A stretch of 64,000 nucleotides of DNA from Pseudomonas sp. B21_DOA (lineage in GTDB: Bacteria; Pseudomonadota; Gammaproteobacteria; Pseudomonadales; Pseudomonadaceae): contig CP086683.1 in assembly GCA_030544685.1 (NCBI GenBank), positions 682,001 through 746,000 on the forward strand, in the 5' to 3' direction. Each line of letters begins with the position of its first letter. Within the stretch, counting starts at the first letter, position 1. Under the pieces are notes generated by a model, which had not been told where the DNA came from, did not search any database, and saw only the letters and a list, made by a program, of their open reading frames with translations. Made by a program: the position numbers and the translations under genes. Shown here piece after piece: positions 1-9,215 of this stretch.

Positions 1-14
1 GCTCCCACAGGGGG
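1..14. repeat. Edge of a REP palindrome
   Basis: The first bases (GCTCCCACAGGGG) match the outer end of the REP/REPIN repeat that occurs intact at several other places in this window. The rest lies beyond the left edge. Confidence 0.45.
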
Positions 15-28
15 AAATCATCGTGCAC

Positions 29-55
29 AAAAAAGCCCCGACAGGTCGGGGCTTT
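29..55 (-). terminator. Rho-independent terminator after gcvH
   Basis: A 10-bp stem (AAAGCCCCGA / TCGGGGCTTT) with a 4-base loop is followed on the minus strand by a run of T (the A run at about 29-34). It lies 17 bases past the gcvH stop, so the gcvT-gcvH transcript probably ends here. Confidence 0.8.
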
Positions 56-72
56 GCGGTGTTGCTTAACGC

Positions 73-456
73 TTACTCGCCAATGGCAGCCTTGTACGCG
101 CCAGCATCGAGCAGCTTGTCCAGCTCGGCCTGGTCGCTTGGCTTGAGCTTGAAGATCCACGCGCCGTACGGGTCGGAGTTCAGCAGCTCGGGCGAGCCGC
201 TCAGGTCTTCGTTGATCGCGATGACCTCACCGCTGACCGGGGCGTAGATGTCGGAGGCGGCTTTTACCGACTCGACCACACCGGATTGATCACCGGCAGC
301 GAAGACCTTGCCGACTTCGGTCAGTTCGACGAATACCACGTCGCCCAGCGCTTCCTGCGCGTGATCGCTGATGCCCACGGTGACGGTGCCGTCGGCTTCC
401 AGACGCGCCCATTCATGACTCTCGGCAAATCGCAGTTCGGCAGGGATATCGCTCAT
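73..456 (-). CDS. gcvH: Glycine cleavage system protein H
   Basis: This 127-residue protein carries the lipoyl arm of the glycine cleavage system. It shuttles the methylamine group between the P, T and L proteins. The lipoyl lysine is visible in [10 protein letters not shown] at about residue 65, in the usual context, and the length is normal. The start is the ATG before [10 protein letters not shown] longer in-frame extension exists upstream but overlaps gcvT and does not resemble the family. gcvT lies 47 bases upstream on the same strand and a terminator follows, so the two genes probably form an operon. In related genomes gcvP comes next, which would be outside the window. Confidence 0.96.
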   Translation of the reverse strand: MSDIPAELRFAESHEWARLEADGTVTVGISDHAQEALGDVVFVELTEVGKVFAAGDQSGVVESVKAASDIYAPVSGEVIAINEDLSGSPELLNSDPYGAWIFKLKPSDQAELDKLLDAGAYKAAIGE

Positions 457-503
457 CTTCGGTTTCCTCAGGAATTGGTCAGCGGTCGTGCCCGCCAAAA
501 AGG

Positions 504-1585
504 TTAGATCAAAGTCTTGCCATGGCGTACGAAGGTCGGTTTGACCACCCGTACCGGGTACCACTTGCCACGGATTTCCACTTCGGCGCGGTCGGCGGTT
601 GCCATCGGTACACGCGCCAGGGCAATCGATTTGCTCAGCGTAGGAGAGAAACTACCACTGGTGATCTCCCCTTCGCCAACATCGGCGATGCGAACCACCT
701 GGTGAGCACGCAAAACCCCGCGCTCTTCCAGCACCAGACCGACCAGTTTGTGCGCCACGCCGGTGGCTTTTTCCGCCTCCAGCGCCGCACGGCCGATGAA
801 CTGCCGCGAAGCCGGCTCCCAGGCGATGCTCCAGGCCATGTTCGAGGCCAGCGGTGAAACGTCCTGATGAATGTCCTGACCGTACAGGTTCATTCCGGCC
901 TCGACACGCAAGGTGTCACGGGCACCGAGGCCGATCGGCGAAATGCCGGCGCCGACGAGGTCGTTGAAGAAACCCGGCGCCTGATTCGCCGGCAGGCAGA
1001 TTTCCAGGCCATCCTCGCCGGTGTAACCGGTACGCGCGATGAACCAATCGCCGTCGATGGCGCCTTCGAAAGGTTTGAGTTGCTGGATCAGCGTGGCGCG
1101 CGACTGGGTGACCAGTTCGGCAATCTTGTGCCGCGCCTGCGGGCCCTGAATGGCGAGCATCGCCAGCTCGGCGCGCTCGTGCAACTGCACGTCGTAAGCG
1201 CCGAGCTGGGCGTTCATCCAGGCCAGATCCTGATCGCGGGTGGAGGCGTTGAATACCAGCCGGTACGCATCGTCGAGGCGATAGACGATCATGTCGTCGA
1301 CGATGCCGCCACGCTCGTTGAGCATGGTGCTGTACAACGCCCGGCCGGGGCTGTGCAGACGTTCGACGTCGTTGGCCAGCAATGCTGAAGCCAGGCCTTG
1401 GCCTGGGCGCCGGTGACATCGATCACGGTCATATGGGAAACATCGAACACCCCGCAATCGCGGCGCACTTCGTGGTGCTCCTCGACCTGCGAGCCGTAAT
1501 GCAATGGCATGTCCCAACCGCCAAAATCGACCATCTTCGCGCCAAGCGCGAGGTGCAGGTCATACAGAGGCGTACGCTGTCCCAT
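504..1585 (-). pseudogene. gcvT: Aminomethyltransferase GcvT, interrupted by a -1 frameshift
   Basis: GcvT is the tetrahydrofolate-dependent T protein of glycine cleavage. The N-terminal part ([20 protein letters not shown], from the ATG at 1585) and the C-terminal part (from LLANDVERL to the stop at 504) lie in different frames. The break is at about 1381, where the coding strand reads CAT-TGC-TGG; CAT-TTG-CTG-GCC restores QHLLAND. One T is missing from a TTT run. With it restored the protein is 360 residues, the normal length, and all downstream sequence is intact. As written the product would be a nonfunctional fragment of about 98 residues. An assembly error is likely, because gcvH downstream is intact and many similar lesions occur here. 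Confidence 0.93.
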
Positions 1586-1633
1586 GGGTTTCTCCTTCCG
1601 GGCGTGGCGAGGGTGCGGACCGCCGCTATACGG

Positions 1634-1662
1634 CTGAAAGCCTTGATGGATAAGGCTTTCAG
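1634..1662 (-). promoter_or_regulatory. 11-bp hairpin in the gcvT leader
   Basis: An exact inverted repeat (CTGAAAGCCTT / AAGGCTTTCAG, 7-base loop) lies 48 bases upstream of the gcvT ATG. There is no T run, so it is not a typical terminator. I see no paired glycine-aptamer cores around it. It could be a leader structure or a protein-binding palindrome; the function is unknown. Confidence 0.35.
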
Positions 1663-1740
1663 TCGATTCCAGCGCACGGGTCTGTCAGACGAACCGCACC
1701 GAATGCCGCGCATTGTAGCCGCATGATGTAGGACTCACTA

Positions 1741-2009
1741 CTACGGGGGCGTTCTCAATTGGTTTCCCCACCGCGTTGTCGCCTAAAAGCGAGCCAGGCA
1801 AGGCGCAGGCCGCTGGGAATGGTATTCCTTTTCAAGGCCTGCAACGCAGGCTGGCTCGCTTTAGGCACAACCTGGAGGGCCGGGCCTGCTGTTGTGCAGG
1901 GCTGCGTTGCTCGAAGCTTATTTGGAACAACCAAACCACGCTTCTCGCGTCTTGCCCTGCACAACAGCAGACCCGGCGCGGTGGGAAACCAATCGAGAAC
2001 GCCCCCTAG
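1741..2009. repeat. MITE-like structured element with about 30-bp terminal inverted repeats
   Basis: The left end (from GGGGCGTTCTC at about 1746) and the right end (GAGAACGCCCC, ending about 2005) are near-perfect inverted repeats of about 30 bp, differing by one substitution and one extra C. Inside lie two large hairpins: 1781-1796 pairs with 1852-1866 (GCCTAAAAGCGAGCCA type), and 1882-1902 pairs with 1954-1974 over 21 bp with one mismatch. CTA trinucleotides flank both ends. There is no open frame for a transposase, so this resembles a non-autonomous miniature element. It fills most of the 420-base gap between gcvT and the permease gene, and its right end supplies the permease stop codon. 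Confidence 0.7.
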
Positions 2010-3619
2010 TTTCGGTGCGCGGAACGTCGAATCAATCCGATCACCGGCAACAGGCCGACCAGCACCAGCGTCAATGCCGGCAATGAGGCGCGCGCCCATT
2101 CGCCTTCGCTGGTCATTTCGAAGATGCGCACCGCCAGCGTGTCCCAGCCAAATGGGCGCATCAGCAGGGTCGCGGGCATTTCCTTGAGCACATCGACGAA
2201 CACCAGCAACGCGGCGCTCAAGGTGCCGGGCAGCAACAGCGGCAGATACACTTTGAAAAACAGTCGCGGCCCACTGACACCCAGGCTACGTGCCGCTTCG
2301 GGCAAAGATGGCCGTATACGCGCCAGACTGCTTTCCAGAGGCCCATACGCCACGGCAATGAAGCGCACCAGATACGCCATCAGCAACGCCGCGAGGCTGC
2401 CAAGCAGCAACGGTTTGCCGGCACCGCCGAGCCAGGCGGAGAGCGGAATCACCAGTTCACGATCCAGATAACTGAAGGCAAGCATGATCGACACCGCCAG
2501 CACCGAACCGGGCAAGGCGTAGCCGAGATTGGCCAGACCGACGCCGGAGTTGATGGCCGGGGTCGGCGCCAGACGCCGGGCGAACGCCAACAACAGCGCA
2601 ACGCTGACGGTGATCAGAGCGGCCATCGCGCCCAGATACAGCGTGTGCAGAATCAGCCCGGCGTAGCGTTCATCCAGATCGAAGCGTCCGCGCTGCCAGA
2701 ACCAGACGAACAGTTGCAGAACCGGAATGACGAAGGCGCAGGCGAACACCATTCCACACCAGCCTGTCGCCGCCAACGCCTTGAGCCCGCGCAAGTGATA
2801 CAGCGCCTTCACCCGTGGCCGCTCATTGCTGGCCCGATTCGCCCCGCGCGCGCGGCGCTCGCCGTACAGCACCAGCATCACCACCAGCAGCAACAGACTG
2901 GCCAGTTGCGCAGCGCTGGGCAGGCTGAAGAAGCCGTACCAGGTCTTGTAGATGGCCGTGGTGAAGGTGTCGAAATTGAACACGGACACCGCGCCGAAAT
3001 CCGCCAGGGTCTCCATCAGCGCCAGCGCCACGCCCGCGCCAATCGCCGGACGCGCCATCGGCAGCGCAACCCGCCAGAACGCCTGCCACGGCGACTGGCC
3101 GAGCACCCGCGCCGCTTCCATCAGGCCTTTGCCCTGAGCCAGAAACGCAGTACGCGCCAGCAGGTAAACGTAGGGGTAGAAGACCAGCACCAGCACCACG
3201 ATCACCCCGCCGGTGGAGCGCACTCGCGGCAGGCGCAGGCCGCTGCCGAACCATTCGCGCAGCAGGGTTTGCACCGGGCCGGCGAAATCCAGCAGGCCGA
3301 CGAAGACAAACGCCAGCACATAGGCAGGGATGGCGAAGGGCAGCATCAGCGCCCAGTCGAGCCAGCGCCGACCGGGAAATTCGCAGAGGCTGGTCAGCCA
3401 GGCAAGGCTCACACCCAACAGGGTCACACCGACACCGACGCCGAGAATCAGCGTCAGGGTATTACCGAGCAGACGCGGCATCTGGGTTTGCCACAGGTGC
3501 GACCAGATCTGCTGGTCGATGGTTTGCCACGACAGCAGCAGCACGCTCAGCGGCAACAGCACCAGCGCGGCGATGGCGAAGACGATGGGGTACCAGCGGC
3601 GTTGGGCGGGGTGGGCCAA
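2006..3619 (-). CDS. Ferric iron ABC transporter permease (FbpB/SfuB type)
   Basis: A polytopic inner-membrane protein of about 537 residues with two homologous halves, as in fused FbpB/SfuB iron permeases. Each half has a binding-protein-dependent transport signature, EAARVLGQSPWQAFWRVALP and EAARSLGVSGPRLFFKVYLP. It should form the channel for the iron-binding protein encoded just upstream. I chose the TTG start before AHPAQRRWYP at 3619. The in-frame ATG at 3670 lies inside a palindromic repeat and would add a non-membrane tail with no similarity to the family. No ATPase gene is adjacent, so the ATPase must be encoded elsewhere. The TAG stop lies in the terminal repeat of the MITE-like element. 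Confidence 0.88.
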   Translation of the reverse strand: MAHPAQRRWYPIVFAIAALVLLPLSVLLLSWQTIDQQIWSHLWQTQMPRLLGNTLTLILGVGVGVTLLGVSLAWLTSLCEFPGRRWLDWALMLPFAIPAYVLAFVFVGLLDFAGPVQTLLREWFGSGLRLPRVRSTGGVIVVLVLVFYPYVYLLARTAFLAQGKGLMEAARVLGQSPWQAFWRVALPMARPAIGAGVALALMETLADFGAVSVFNFDTFTTAIYKTWYGFFSLPSAAQLASLLLLVVMLVLYGERRARGANRASNERPRVKALYHLRGLKALAATGWCGMVFACAFVIPVLQLFVWFWQRGRFDLDERYAGLILHTLYLGAMAALITVSVALLLAFARRLAPTPAINSGVGLANLGYALPGSVLAVSIMLAFSYLDRELVIPLSAWLGGAGKPLLLGSLAALLMAYLVRFIAVAYGPLESSLARIRPSLPEAARSLGVSGPRLFFKVYLPLLLPGTLSAALLVFVDVLKEMPATLLMRPFGWDTLAVRIFEMTSEGEWARASLPALTLVLVGLLPVIGLIRRSAHRN

Positions 3620-3639
3620 GGAAACAATCTCGTTCAAAT

Positions 3640-3752
3640 GATTGTGCCCACGCGCTGCGTGGGCACACATCCTGTGACGCTCCGCGTCACGCTTTCAGCG
3701 GCACGACGCAGAGCGTCGAAGGCTGCATTCCCACGCGGAGCGTGGGAACGAT
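3640..3752. repeat. Cluster of four short palindromes between the iron transporter genes
   Basis: Four hairpins follow each other: GTGCCCACGC/GCGTGGGCAC, GTGACGC/GCGTCAC, GACGC/GCGTC and TTCCCACGC/GCGTGGGAA. The last type (GTTCCCACGC-GCGTGGGAAC) recurs near 26705. This is a known style of Pseudomonas intergenic repeat and may shield or attenuate the permease message relative to the binding protein. Confidence 0.7.
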
Positions 3753-3766
3753 CAATCGCAAACGCC

Positions 3767-4771
3767 TCAGTTCCACCCCGCCCGATCCATCATCCGGATC
3801 GCCTCAGCCTGACGTTTGCCCGCCACCTCAACCGGCAAGGTATCGGCGACAAACTTGCCCCACGCCGCCACTTCTTCCGAAGGCGCCACCGCCGGGTTGG
3901 CCGGGAATTCCTGGTTCACATCTGCAAAAATCTTCTGTGCCTCAGGCGTGGTCATCCATTCAACCAGAGCCTTGGCCGCTTCCGGGTGCGGTGCATGTTT
4001 GGTCAGGCCGATGCCCGACAGATTCACGTGCACGCCGCGATCGGCTTGGTTCGGCCAGAACAGCTTCACTGGCAATTCTGGCTTTTGCTTGTGCAGGCGA
4101 CCGTAGTAGTAGGTGTTGACGATGCCGACGTCGCACTGCCCGGCGTTGATCGCTTCCAGCACTGCAACGTCATCGGAGAACACGTCGGTGGACAGGTTGT
4201 TGACCCAGCCCTTGAGGATCTGCTCGGTCTTCTCGGCGCCGTGGACTTCAATCATGGTCGCGGTCAGCGACTGGTTGTAGACCTTCTTCGCCGTACGCAG
4301 GCACAGGCGGCCTTCCCAGTTCTTGTCGGCCAGCGCTTCGTAGGTGGTCAGTTCGCCCGGTTTCACTCGCTCGGTGGAATAGGCGATGGTCCGCGCGCGC
4401 AGGCTCAGGCCGGTCCAGGCGTGGGTGGACGAGCGATATTGCAGGGGGATGTTGGCGTCGATGGTCTTTGAAGTGAACGGCTGGAGGATGCCCATCTGCT
4501 CGGCCTGCCAGAGGTTGCCGGCATCGACGGTGAGCAGCAGGTCGGCGGTGGCGTTTTCACCTTCGGCCTTGATGCGTTGCATCAGCGGCGCTTCCTTGTC
4601 GGTGATGAACTTGATCTTCACCCCGGTCTTGGCGGTGTAGGCGTCGAATACCGGTTTGATCAGCTCATCGATACGCGACGAGTAAACCACCACCTCATCG
4701 GCAGCCTGGGCAGTGGTGCTGCCGATCAGGGTCAAGGCCAGTGCGGTCAGAAGACGCTTGGGTGCCAACAT
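3767..4771 (-). CDS. Periplasmic ferric iron-binding protein of an ABC transporter
   Basis: This 334-residue secreted protein has a Sec signal peptide ([20 protein letters not shown], cleavage near residue 23), then [13 protein letters not shown], the typical start of FbpA/AfuA/HitA-type proteins. The paired tyrosines that bind Fe(III) appear in [10 protein letters not shown]. It would deliver iron to the permease encoded downstream, with a palindrome cluster in between. A weak Fur-like site lies upstream at 4804-4824. It matches the binding protein found at this position next to gcvT in P. aeruginosa. The substrate is inferred from the family and the tyrosine pair. Confidence 0.92.
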   Translation of the reverse strand: MLAPKRLLTALALTLIGSTTAQAADEVVVYSSRIDELIKPVFDAYTAKTGVKIKFITDKEAPLMQRIKAEGENATADLLLTVDAGNLWQAEQMGILQPFTSKTIDANIPLQYRSSTHAWTGLSLRARTIAYSTERVKPGELTTYEALADKNWEGRLCLRTAKKVYNQSLTATMIEVHGAEKTEQILKGWVNNLSTDVFSDDVAVLEAINAGQCDVGIVNTYYYGRLHKQKPELPVKLFWPNQADRGVHVNLSGIGLTKHAPHPEAAKALVEWMTTPEAQKIFADVNQEFPANPAVAPSEEVAAWGKFVADTLPVEVAGKRQAEAIRMMDRAGWN

Positions 4772-4803
4772 GGGAGTGGTCTCTCGGTCGGGAAATGTGG
4801 GCC

Positions 4804-4824
4804 AAATGATAAGGACTCACATTT
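4804..4824 (-). promoter_or_regulatory. Weak Fur-box-like sequence upstream of the iron-binding protein gene
   Basis: The plus strand reads AATGATAAGGACTCACATT, with an AATGAT half-site and a poor opposite half. It lies 33-53 bases before the start codon, where a Fur operator would be expected for an iron importer. The match is imperfect. Confidence 0.3.
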
Positions 4825-4900
4825 ACCACCACAATCGAACACTGGGGGAAGGCGTTACCAGATGTTGCACGGCTCAAAACTGCGGTAAGTGGGCGGACGC

Positions 4901-4967
4901 TTTCGCGAGCAGGCTCGCTCCCACATTGGAATGCATCTCAACTGTGGGAGCGAGCCTGCTCGCGAAG
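4901..4967. repeat. REPIN (two inverted REP sequences)
   Basis: TTCGCGAGCAGGCTCGCTCCCACA and its inverted copy are separated by about 20 bases. It sits in the gap between the iron-binding protein gene and the divergently oriented end of ubiI. Confidence 0.9.
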
Positions 4968-4991
4968 GGGCCATCAGCCTCAATGAGGCGG

Positions 4992-6215
4992 TCAGGGCTT
5001 TGCCAGAGCTGGAAGATCCCCAGTCAACCCCAGCGCCTCGCGCACAAACAACGCCTTCGCCTCGGGCATCTGCTCGACCAGTTTCAACCCGGCATTGCGC
5101 AACCAGCGCAGTGGCAGCGGGTCGGCCTGGAACAACCGCTCGAAGCCCTCCATCGCCGCCATCAGCGCCAGATTGTGTGGCATGCGCCGGCGCTCATAAC
5201 GGCTCAATACTTTGACATCCGCCAGTCGCTCCCCACGTTCATGCGCTTGCAGCAGCACTTCGGCCAGCACCGCTGCATCGAGGAAACCAAGGTTTACACC
5301 CTGCCCCGCCAACGGGTGAATGGTATGCGCCGCATCACCGATCAACGCCAGGCCTTCTGCGACATAGCGTTTGGCGTGGCGCTGACGCAGCGGCACGCAG
5401 AGACGTGGATCGGCGCTGATGACCTCACCGAGGCGCCCTTCAAAGGCTCGCTCCAGCTCAGCGCAAAACGCAGTTTCCTCCAGCGCCATCAAGCGCTCGG
5501 CTTCACCCGGTGTGGTCGACCAGACGATCGAGCACCAGTCCTGCTGACCATCACGCTCCAGCGGCAGAAACGCCAACGGTCCGTGATCGGTAAAGCGCTG
5601 CCAGGCGGTTTTGCGGTGTGGCTGGCTGCAGCGCACGCTCGTCACGATGGCGTGATGCAGATAATCCCACTCGCGAGTCGCCACGCCGGTCAGACGGCGC
5701 ACCGCTGAATTGGCGCCATCGGCCGCGATTACCAGCGGCGCGCGCAAGGTGCGGCCATCGGCCAGGGTCAGCAGCCAGTCATCGCCGGAGCGACGCATCT
5801 GTTCCAGCCGCGCATTGGCCAGCATGCCGAGGTCACAGTCATGCAAACGCTCGAGCAGCGCATCCTGCACCACGCGGTTTTCGACGATGTGGCCGAGCAC
5901 ATCGGCATGCACACTGCTCGCCGAGAAATGAATGTGCCCGGTGCCGCTGCCGTCCCAGACGTGCATGTCGGTGTACGGGCTGCTGCGCCGCTGGGCGATG
6001 CCGTCCCAGACGCCGAGGCGTTCGAGGATGCGCTGGCTCGCCGCCGACAACGCGCTGACGCGCGGTTCGAACGCCGCTTCGGCATCGAACGGTTTCACGC
6101 TCAGCGGGCTGCCGTCGAGCAGCAGCACTTCCAGGCCGCTGTCCTGTAGCGCCAGCGCCAGGGCGCTGCCGACCATTCCGGCTCCGACAATCAGCAGATC
6201 TGCGCGCATTTCCAT
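4992..6215 (-). CDS. ubiI: FAD-dependent ubiquinone biosynthesis hydroxylase, UbiI/VisC type
   Basis: A 407-residue flavoprotein monooxygenase of the UbiH/COQ6 family. The N-terminus has the FAD dinucleotide motif LLIVGAGMVGSALALALQ, the middle has the DG motif (VIAADGANSAVRR) and the C-terminal third has LIGDAAHTIHPLAGQG. It should add one of the ring hydroxyl groups in aerobic ubiquinone synthesis, probably the C5 one, as assigned to the gene at this position in P. aeruginosa. It starts 3 bases after the stop of the DUF4442 gene, in a run of overlapping genes that includes ubiH. A second ATG two codons inside is possible. The assignment as UbiI rather than UbiF rests on gene position. Confidence 0.9.
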   Translation of the reverse strand: MEMRADLLIVGAGMVGSALALALQDSGLEVLLLDGSPLSVKPFDAEAAFEPRVSALSAASQRILERLGVWDGIAQRRSSPYTDMHVWDGSGTGHIHFSASSVHADVLGHIVENRVVQDALLERLHDCDLGMLANARLEQMRRSGDDWLLTLADGRTLRAPLVIAADGANSAVRRLTGVATREWDYLHHAIVTSVRCSQPHRKTAWQRFTDHGPLAFLPLERDGQQDWCSIVWSTTPGEAERLMALEETAFCAELERAFEGRLGEVISADPRLCVPLRQRHAKRYVAEGLALIGDAAHTIHPLAGQGVNLGFLDAAVLAEVLLQAHERGERLADVKVLSRYERRRMPHNLALMAAMEGFERLFQADPLPLRWLRNAGLKLVEQMPEAKALFVREALGLTGDLPALAKP

Positions 6216-6218
6216 GCT

Positions 6219-6704
6219 TTAGGCCTGTCTCGCTTGCGGCTTGAGCCGCACGTAAAGGGTTTTACCGACCCGCGCCACAAGATTGCCGGCGCCGTCATGA
6301 ATGTCGACCTGCAACTGCGGCAGGTATTTCTCGCCGTTGGCGGTCTGCCGGCGGATCTCGTCGAGCAGGGTCTGGTCGATGTTGAACCGGGCGAACACCG
6401 GGCCTTTGCCCGGCGCAATGAAATCGATATCGGCGGCCTTGTCCCAGACGATGTATTTCGGGCCGAGGTTTTCCATGAGCATCAACATGAAGAACGGGTC
6501 AACCATCGAATACAGACTGCCGCCAAACTGGGTGCCGACGTAGTTGCGGTTGTACCAGCCCAACCCCATGGACACCTGCACGTCGCGAAAGTCATCGCTG
6601 ATGTGCCGAACGCGCACGCCGGCGCCAAGATACGGCGGATAAAAGGTCATCACCCAGCGCATCAACCGCGCCTTGCCGAATGTGTTGCTCAGCCACTCAA
6701 GCAT
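6219..6704 (-). CDS. DUF4442 domain protein (hotdog-fold, thioesterase-like)
   Basis: About 161 residues starting MLEWLSNTFGKARLMRW. The sequence fits DUF4442, a hotdog-fold family related to acyl-CoA thioesterases, with the YNRNYVGTQFGGSLYSMVDP segment where substrate-side residues lie. The ATG at 6704 overlaps the ubiH stop by 8 bases, arguing for translational coupling; a longer start at 6740 would run deeper into ubiH. Its place between two ubiquinone hydroxylase genes is conserved in pseudomonads, but a role in quinone synthesis is not shown by the sequence. Confidence 0.85.
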   Translation of the reverse strand: MLEWLSNTFGKARLMRWVMTFYPPYLGAGVRVRHISDDFRDVQVSMGLGWYNRNYVGTQFGGSLYSMVDPFFMLMLMENLGPKYIVWDKAADIDFIAPGKGPVFARFNIDQTLLDEIRRQTANGEKYLPQLQVDIHDGAGNLVARVGKTLYVRLKPQARQA

Positions 6705-7884
6705 CCGGACGGGTTCCCAGGCCCATCGCCTGCCGGGCAAACCAGCGTTTGGCTGGCGGCAGCAGGTCGAGGCCGAGCAGGCCGAGGTTGCGCCCCAGCG
6801 ACACCAGCGGCTGGGTGCTGCCGAACAGGCGCGTGACCTGATCGGAGAAGCCCACCGTCAGGTCCTGATCGAGGCGCTGCCGCTCGCGATAGGCCTGCAA
6901 CGTAGCGAAGTCGCCCAGCGGCTTATCACTCGCCAGCAGCGCGGTAGCCAAGGCGTCGGCGTCACGCAGCGACAGGTTGAAGCCCTGTCCGGCGATCGGG
7001 TGCAGGCTATGTGCGGCGTTGCCAAGCACGGCCAGATGCGAGCGCACCTGTTCTTCAGCTTCGATCAGCGACAGCGGATACAGATGCCGTGCGCCGACCT
7101 GTTTCAAAGTGCCGAGGCGGTAACCGAACACGCTTTGCAATTCGCTGAGGAATTCACGCTCGCTCAATTCAGTCAGACGCTGCGCATCCATGCCCAGTCG
7201 CGTCCACACCAGTGCGCAGCGATTGTCCGGCAACGGCAGCAGGGCCATCGGCCCCTCGTCGGTGAAGCGCTCGAAGGCCATGCCGTTATGCGCTTCACTC
7301 GGGGTGATGTTGGCGATCAGTGCGCTCTGGTTGTAAGGGCGCGTGCGCACGTTGATGCCCAACTGTTCGCGCAGCCCGGAGCGGCCGCCATCGGCGAGCA
7401 CCGCGAGGTCGCATTCCAGCGTGGTTTCATCGTTGAGGGTCAGGCGATAGCCATCGGCCAACGGCTCCATGCGCGTGACCTCCGCCGGGCAGCGCCACGT
7501 GATCACGTCTTTGTCGAGGTGCTGCCACAGGCACTGGCCGAGCCAGGCGTTTTCCACCACGTAACCGAGCGCTGGCACACCCTCTTCCATCGCCGACAAG
7601 CGCGCGGTGGAGAAGCGGCCACGGTCGGAGACATGAATCTGTTTGATCGGCTCGGCGCGGCGGGAGATTTCCTGCCACACGCCCAGGCGCTGATAAATCT
7701 GCCGCGAGCCGTACGACAGCGCCGAGGAGCGGGCGTCGTAGCTCGGCTGCCAGCTGTCGCCGGGGGCGAACGGTTCGATCAGGACGATTTTCCAGCCCTG
7801 CGCCTTGGCCCCGGCCTGCAACGCCAACGCCAGACTGGCGCCGACCAGACCGCCACCGATGATTGCCAGATTGACTCGACTCAT
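6697..7884 (-). CDS. ubiH: 2-octaprenyl-6-methoxyphenyl hydroxylase
   Basis: A 395-residue FAD monooxygenase for ring hydroxylation in aerobic ubiquinone synthesis. Motifs are LAIIGGGLVGASLALALQ at the N-terminus, VLADGGRSGLREQLGI in the middle and VLGNAAHSLHPIAGQGFN toward the C-terminus, where the usual GDAAH is GNAAH. It overlaps pepP by 4 bases upstream and the DUF4442 gene by 8 bases downstream. The pepP-ubiH-ubiI order is the classic enterobacterial and pseudomonad arrangement. Confidence 0.95.
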   Translation of the reverse strand: MSRVNLAIIGGGLVGASLALALQAGAKAQGWKIVLIEPFAPGDSWQPSYDARSSALSYGSRQIYQRLGVWQEISRRAEPIKQIHVSDRGRFSTARLSAMEEGVPALGYVVENAWLGQCLWQHLDKDVITWRCPAEVTRMEPLADGYRLTLNDETTLECDLAVLADGGRSGLREQLGINVRTRPYNQSALIANITPSEAHNGMAFERFTDEGPMALLPLPDNRCALVWTRLGMDAQRLTELSEREFLSELQSVFGYRLGTLKQVGARHLYPLSLIEAEEQVRSHLAVLGNAAHSLHPIAGQGFNLSLRDADALATALLASDKPLGDFATLQAYRERQRLDQDLTVGFSDQVTRLFGSTQPLVSLGRNLGLLGLDLLPPAKRWFARQAMGLGTRPDA

Positions 7885-9215
7885 GCTGCATGTGTCCTTG
7901 CTTGTGCCATCAGCGCTTCGATCTCGGCGACGGTTTTCGGCACGCCGCTGGTGAGAATTTCACAGCCGGATCGGGTCACGACCACGTCATCCTCGATGCG
8001 CACGCCAATGCCGCGCCATTTCTTCGCCACGTTCTGATTGTCCGCGGCGATGTAGATACCCGGCTCCACGGTCAGCGCCATGCCGACCTCCAGCACGCGC
8101 CATTCGCCGCCGACCTTGTACTCGCCAACATCATGCACATCCATGCCCAGCCAGTGGCCGGCGCGGTGCATATAAAAAGCCTTGTAGGCTTCGCTGGCGA
8201 TCAATTCGTCAACCTCGCCCTGCAACAAACCAAGCTTGACCAGACCTGCGGTGATCACCCGCACCGTGGCTTCGTGCGCCTGGTTCCAGTGCTTGTTCGG
8301 TGCGATCTCGGCGAACGCGGCTTCCTGTGACGCCAGCACCAACTCGTAGATCGCCTTCTGCTCCGGCGAAAACTTGCCGTTGACCGGCCACGTGCGGGTG
8401 ATGTCACTGGCGTAGCAGTCGATCTCGCAACCGGCGTCGATCAGCACCAGATCGCCGTCCTTGAGCAAGGCGTCATTCTGCTGGTAATGCAGGATGCAGC
8501 TGTTGCGCCCGGCGGCGACGATCGAACCGTAGGCCGGCATCTTCGCCCCGCCCTTGCGGAATTCATAATCCAGTTCGGCTTCGAGGCTGTATTCATACAG
8601 CCCCGGACGACTGGCCTGCATCGCGCGGATATGCGCTTGCGCCGAAATCCGCGCGGCTTCGCGCATGACCTTCACTTCTGCCGCCGATTTATACAGGCGC
8701 ATGTCGTGCAGCAGATGATCCAGGGCAACGAATTCATTCGGCGGCTGCGCGCCGAGGTGCGCCTTGGAACGGATCACGTTGATCCAGTCCATCAGGTGCC
8801 GGTCGAATTCCGGGTTGCTGCCCATCGCCGAATACACCCGGTCGCGGCCTTCGATCAGGCCCGGGAGGATGTCGTCGATGTCGGTAATCGGAAAGGCGTC
8901 GTCGGCGCCATATTCGCGGATCGCGCCTTCCTGCCCTGCGCGCAGGCCATCCCACAATTCGCGTTCGGCGTTGCGTTCACGGCAGAAGAGGATGTACTCG
9001 CCGTGCTCGCGACCGGGCATCAGGACGATGACGGCCTGTGGCTCGGGGAAACCACTGAGGTACTGGAAATCGCTGTCCTGCCGGTAGACGTGCTCGACGT
9101 CGCGGTTGCGGATGGCCACCGCGGCGGCAGGCAGGATCGCGATGCTGTTGGGTTCCATCTGCGCCATCAGGGCCTTGCGGCGACGGCTGTATTCCGCTTT
9201 CGGGATATAGGTCAT
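7881..9215 (-). CDS. pepP: Xaa-Pro aminopeptidase P
   Basis: A 444-residue cytoplasmic metallopeptidase that removes an N-terminal residue preceding proline. The N-terminal domain ([20 protein letters not shown]) is followed by a pita-bread catalytic domain. Metal ligands are visible in [40 protein letters not shown] and IRIEDDVVV. It shares 4 bases with ubiH downstream. Upstream it overlaps the present ygfB reading frame by 4 bases, though a repaired ygfB would end 27 bases before it. Confidence 0.95.
   Translation of the reverse strand: MTYIPKAEYSRRRKALMAQMEPNSIAILPAAAVAIRNRDVEHVYRQDSDFQYLSGFPEPQAVIVLMPGREHGEYILFCRERNAERELWDGLRAGQEGAIREYGADDAFPITDIDDILPGLIEGRDRVYSAMGSNPEFDRHLMDWINVIRSKAHLGAQPPNEFVALDHLLHDMRLYKSAAEVKVMREAARISAQAHIRAMQASRPGLYEYSLEAELDYEFRKGGAKMPAYGSIVAAGRNSCILHYQQNDALLKDGDLVLIDAGCEIDCYASDITRTWPVNGKFSPEQKAIYELVLASQEAAFAEIAPNKHWNQAHEATVRVITAGLVKLGLLQGEVDELIASEAYKAFYMHRAGHWLGMDVHDVGEYKVGGEWRVLEVGMALTVEPGIYIAADNQNVAKKWRGIGVRIEDDVVVTRSGCEILTSGVPKTVAEIEALMAQARTHAA

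Noticed and set aside
1586..1740. Possible glycine riboswitch before gcvT
   Set aside because: Only a single 11-bp hairpin is seen; the tandem aptamer cores typical of glycine riboswitches are not recognisable.
2645..4471. Long plus-strand open frame across the iron transporter genes
   Set aside because: It is antisense to two well-supported genes and has a His/Gln/Arg-rich composition typical of shadow frames in GC-rich DNA.
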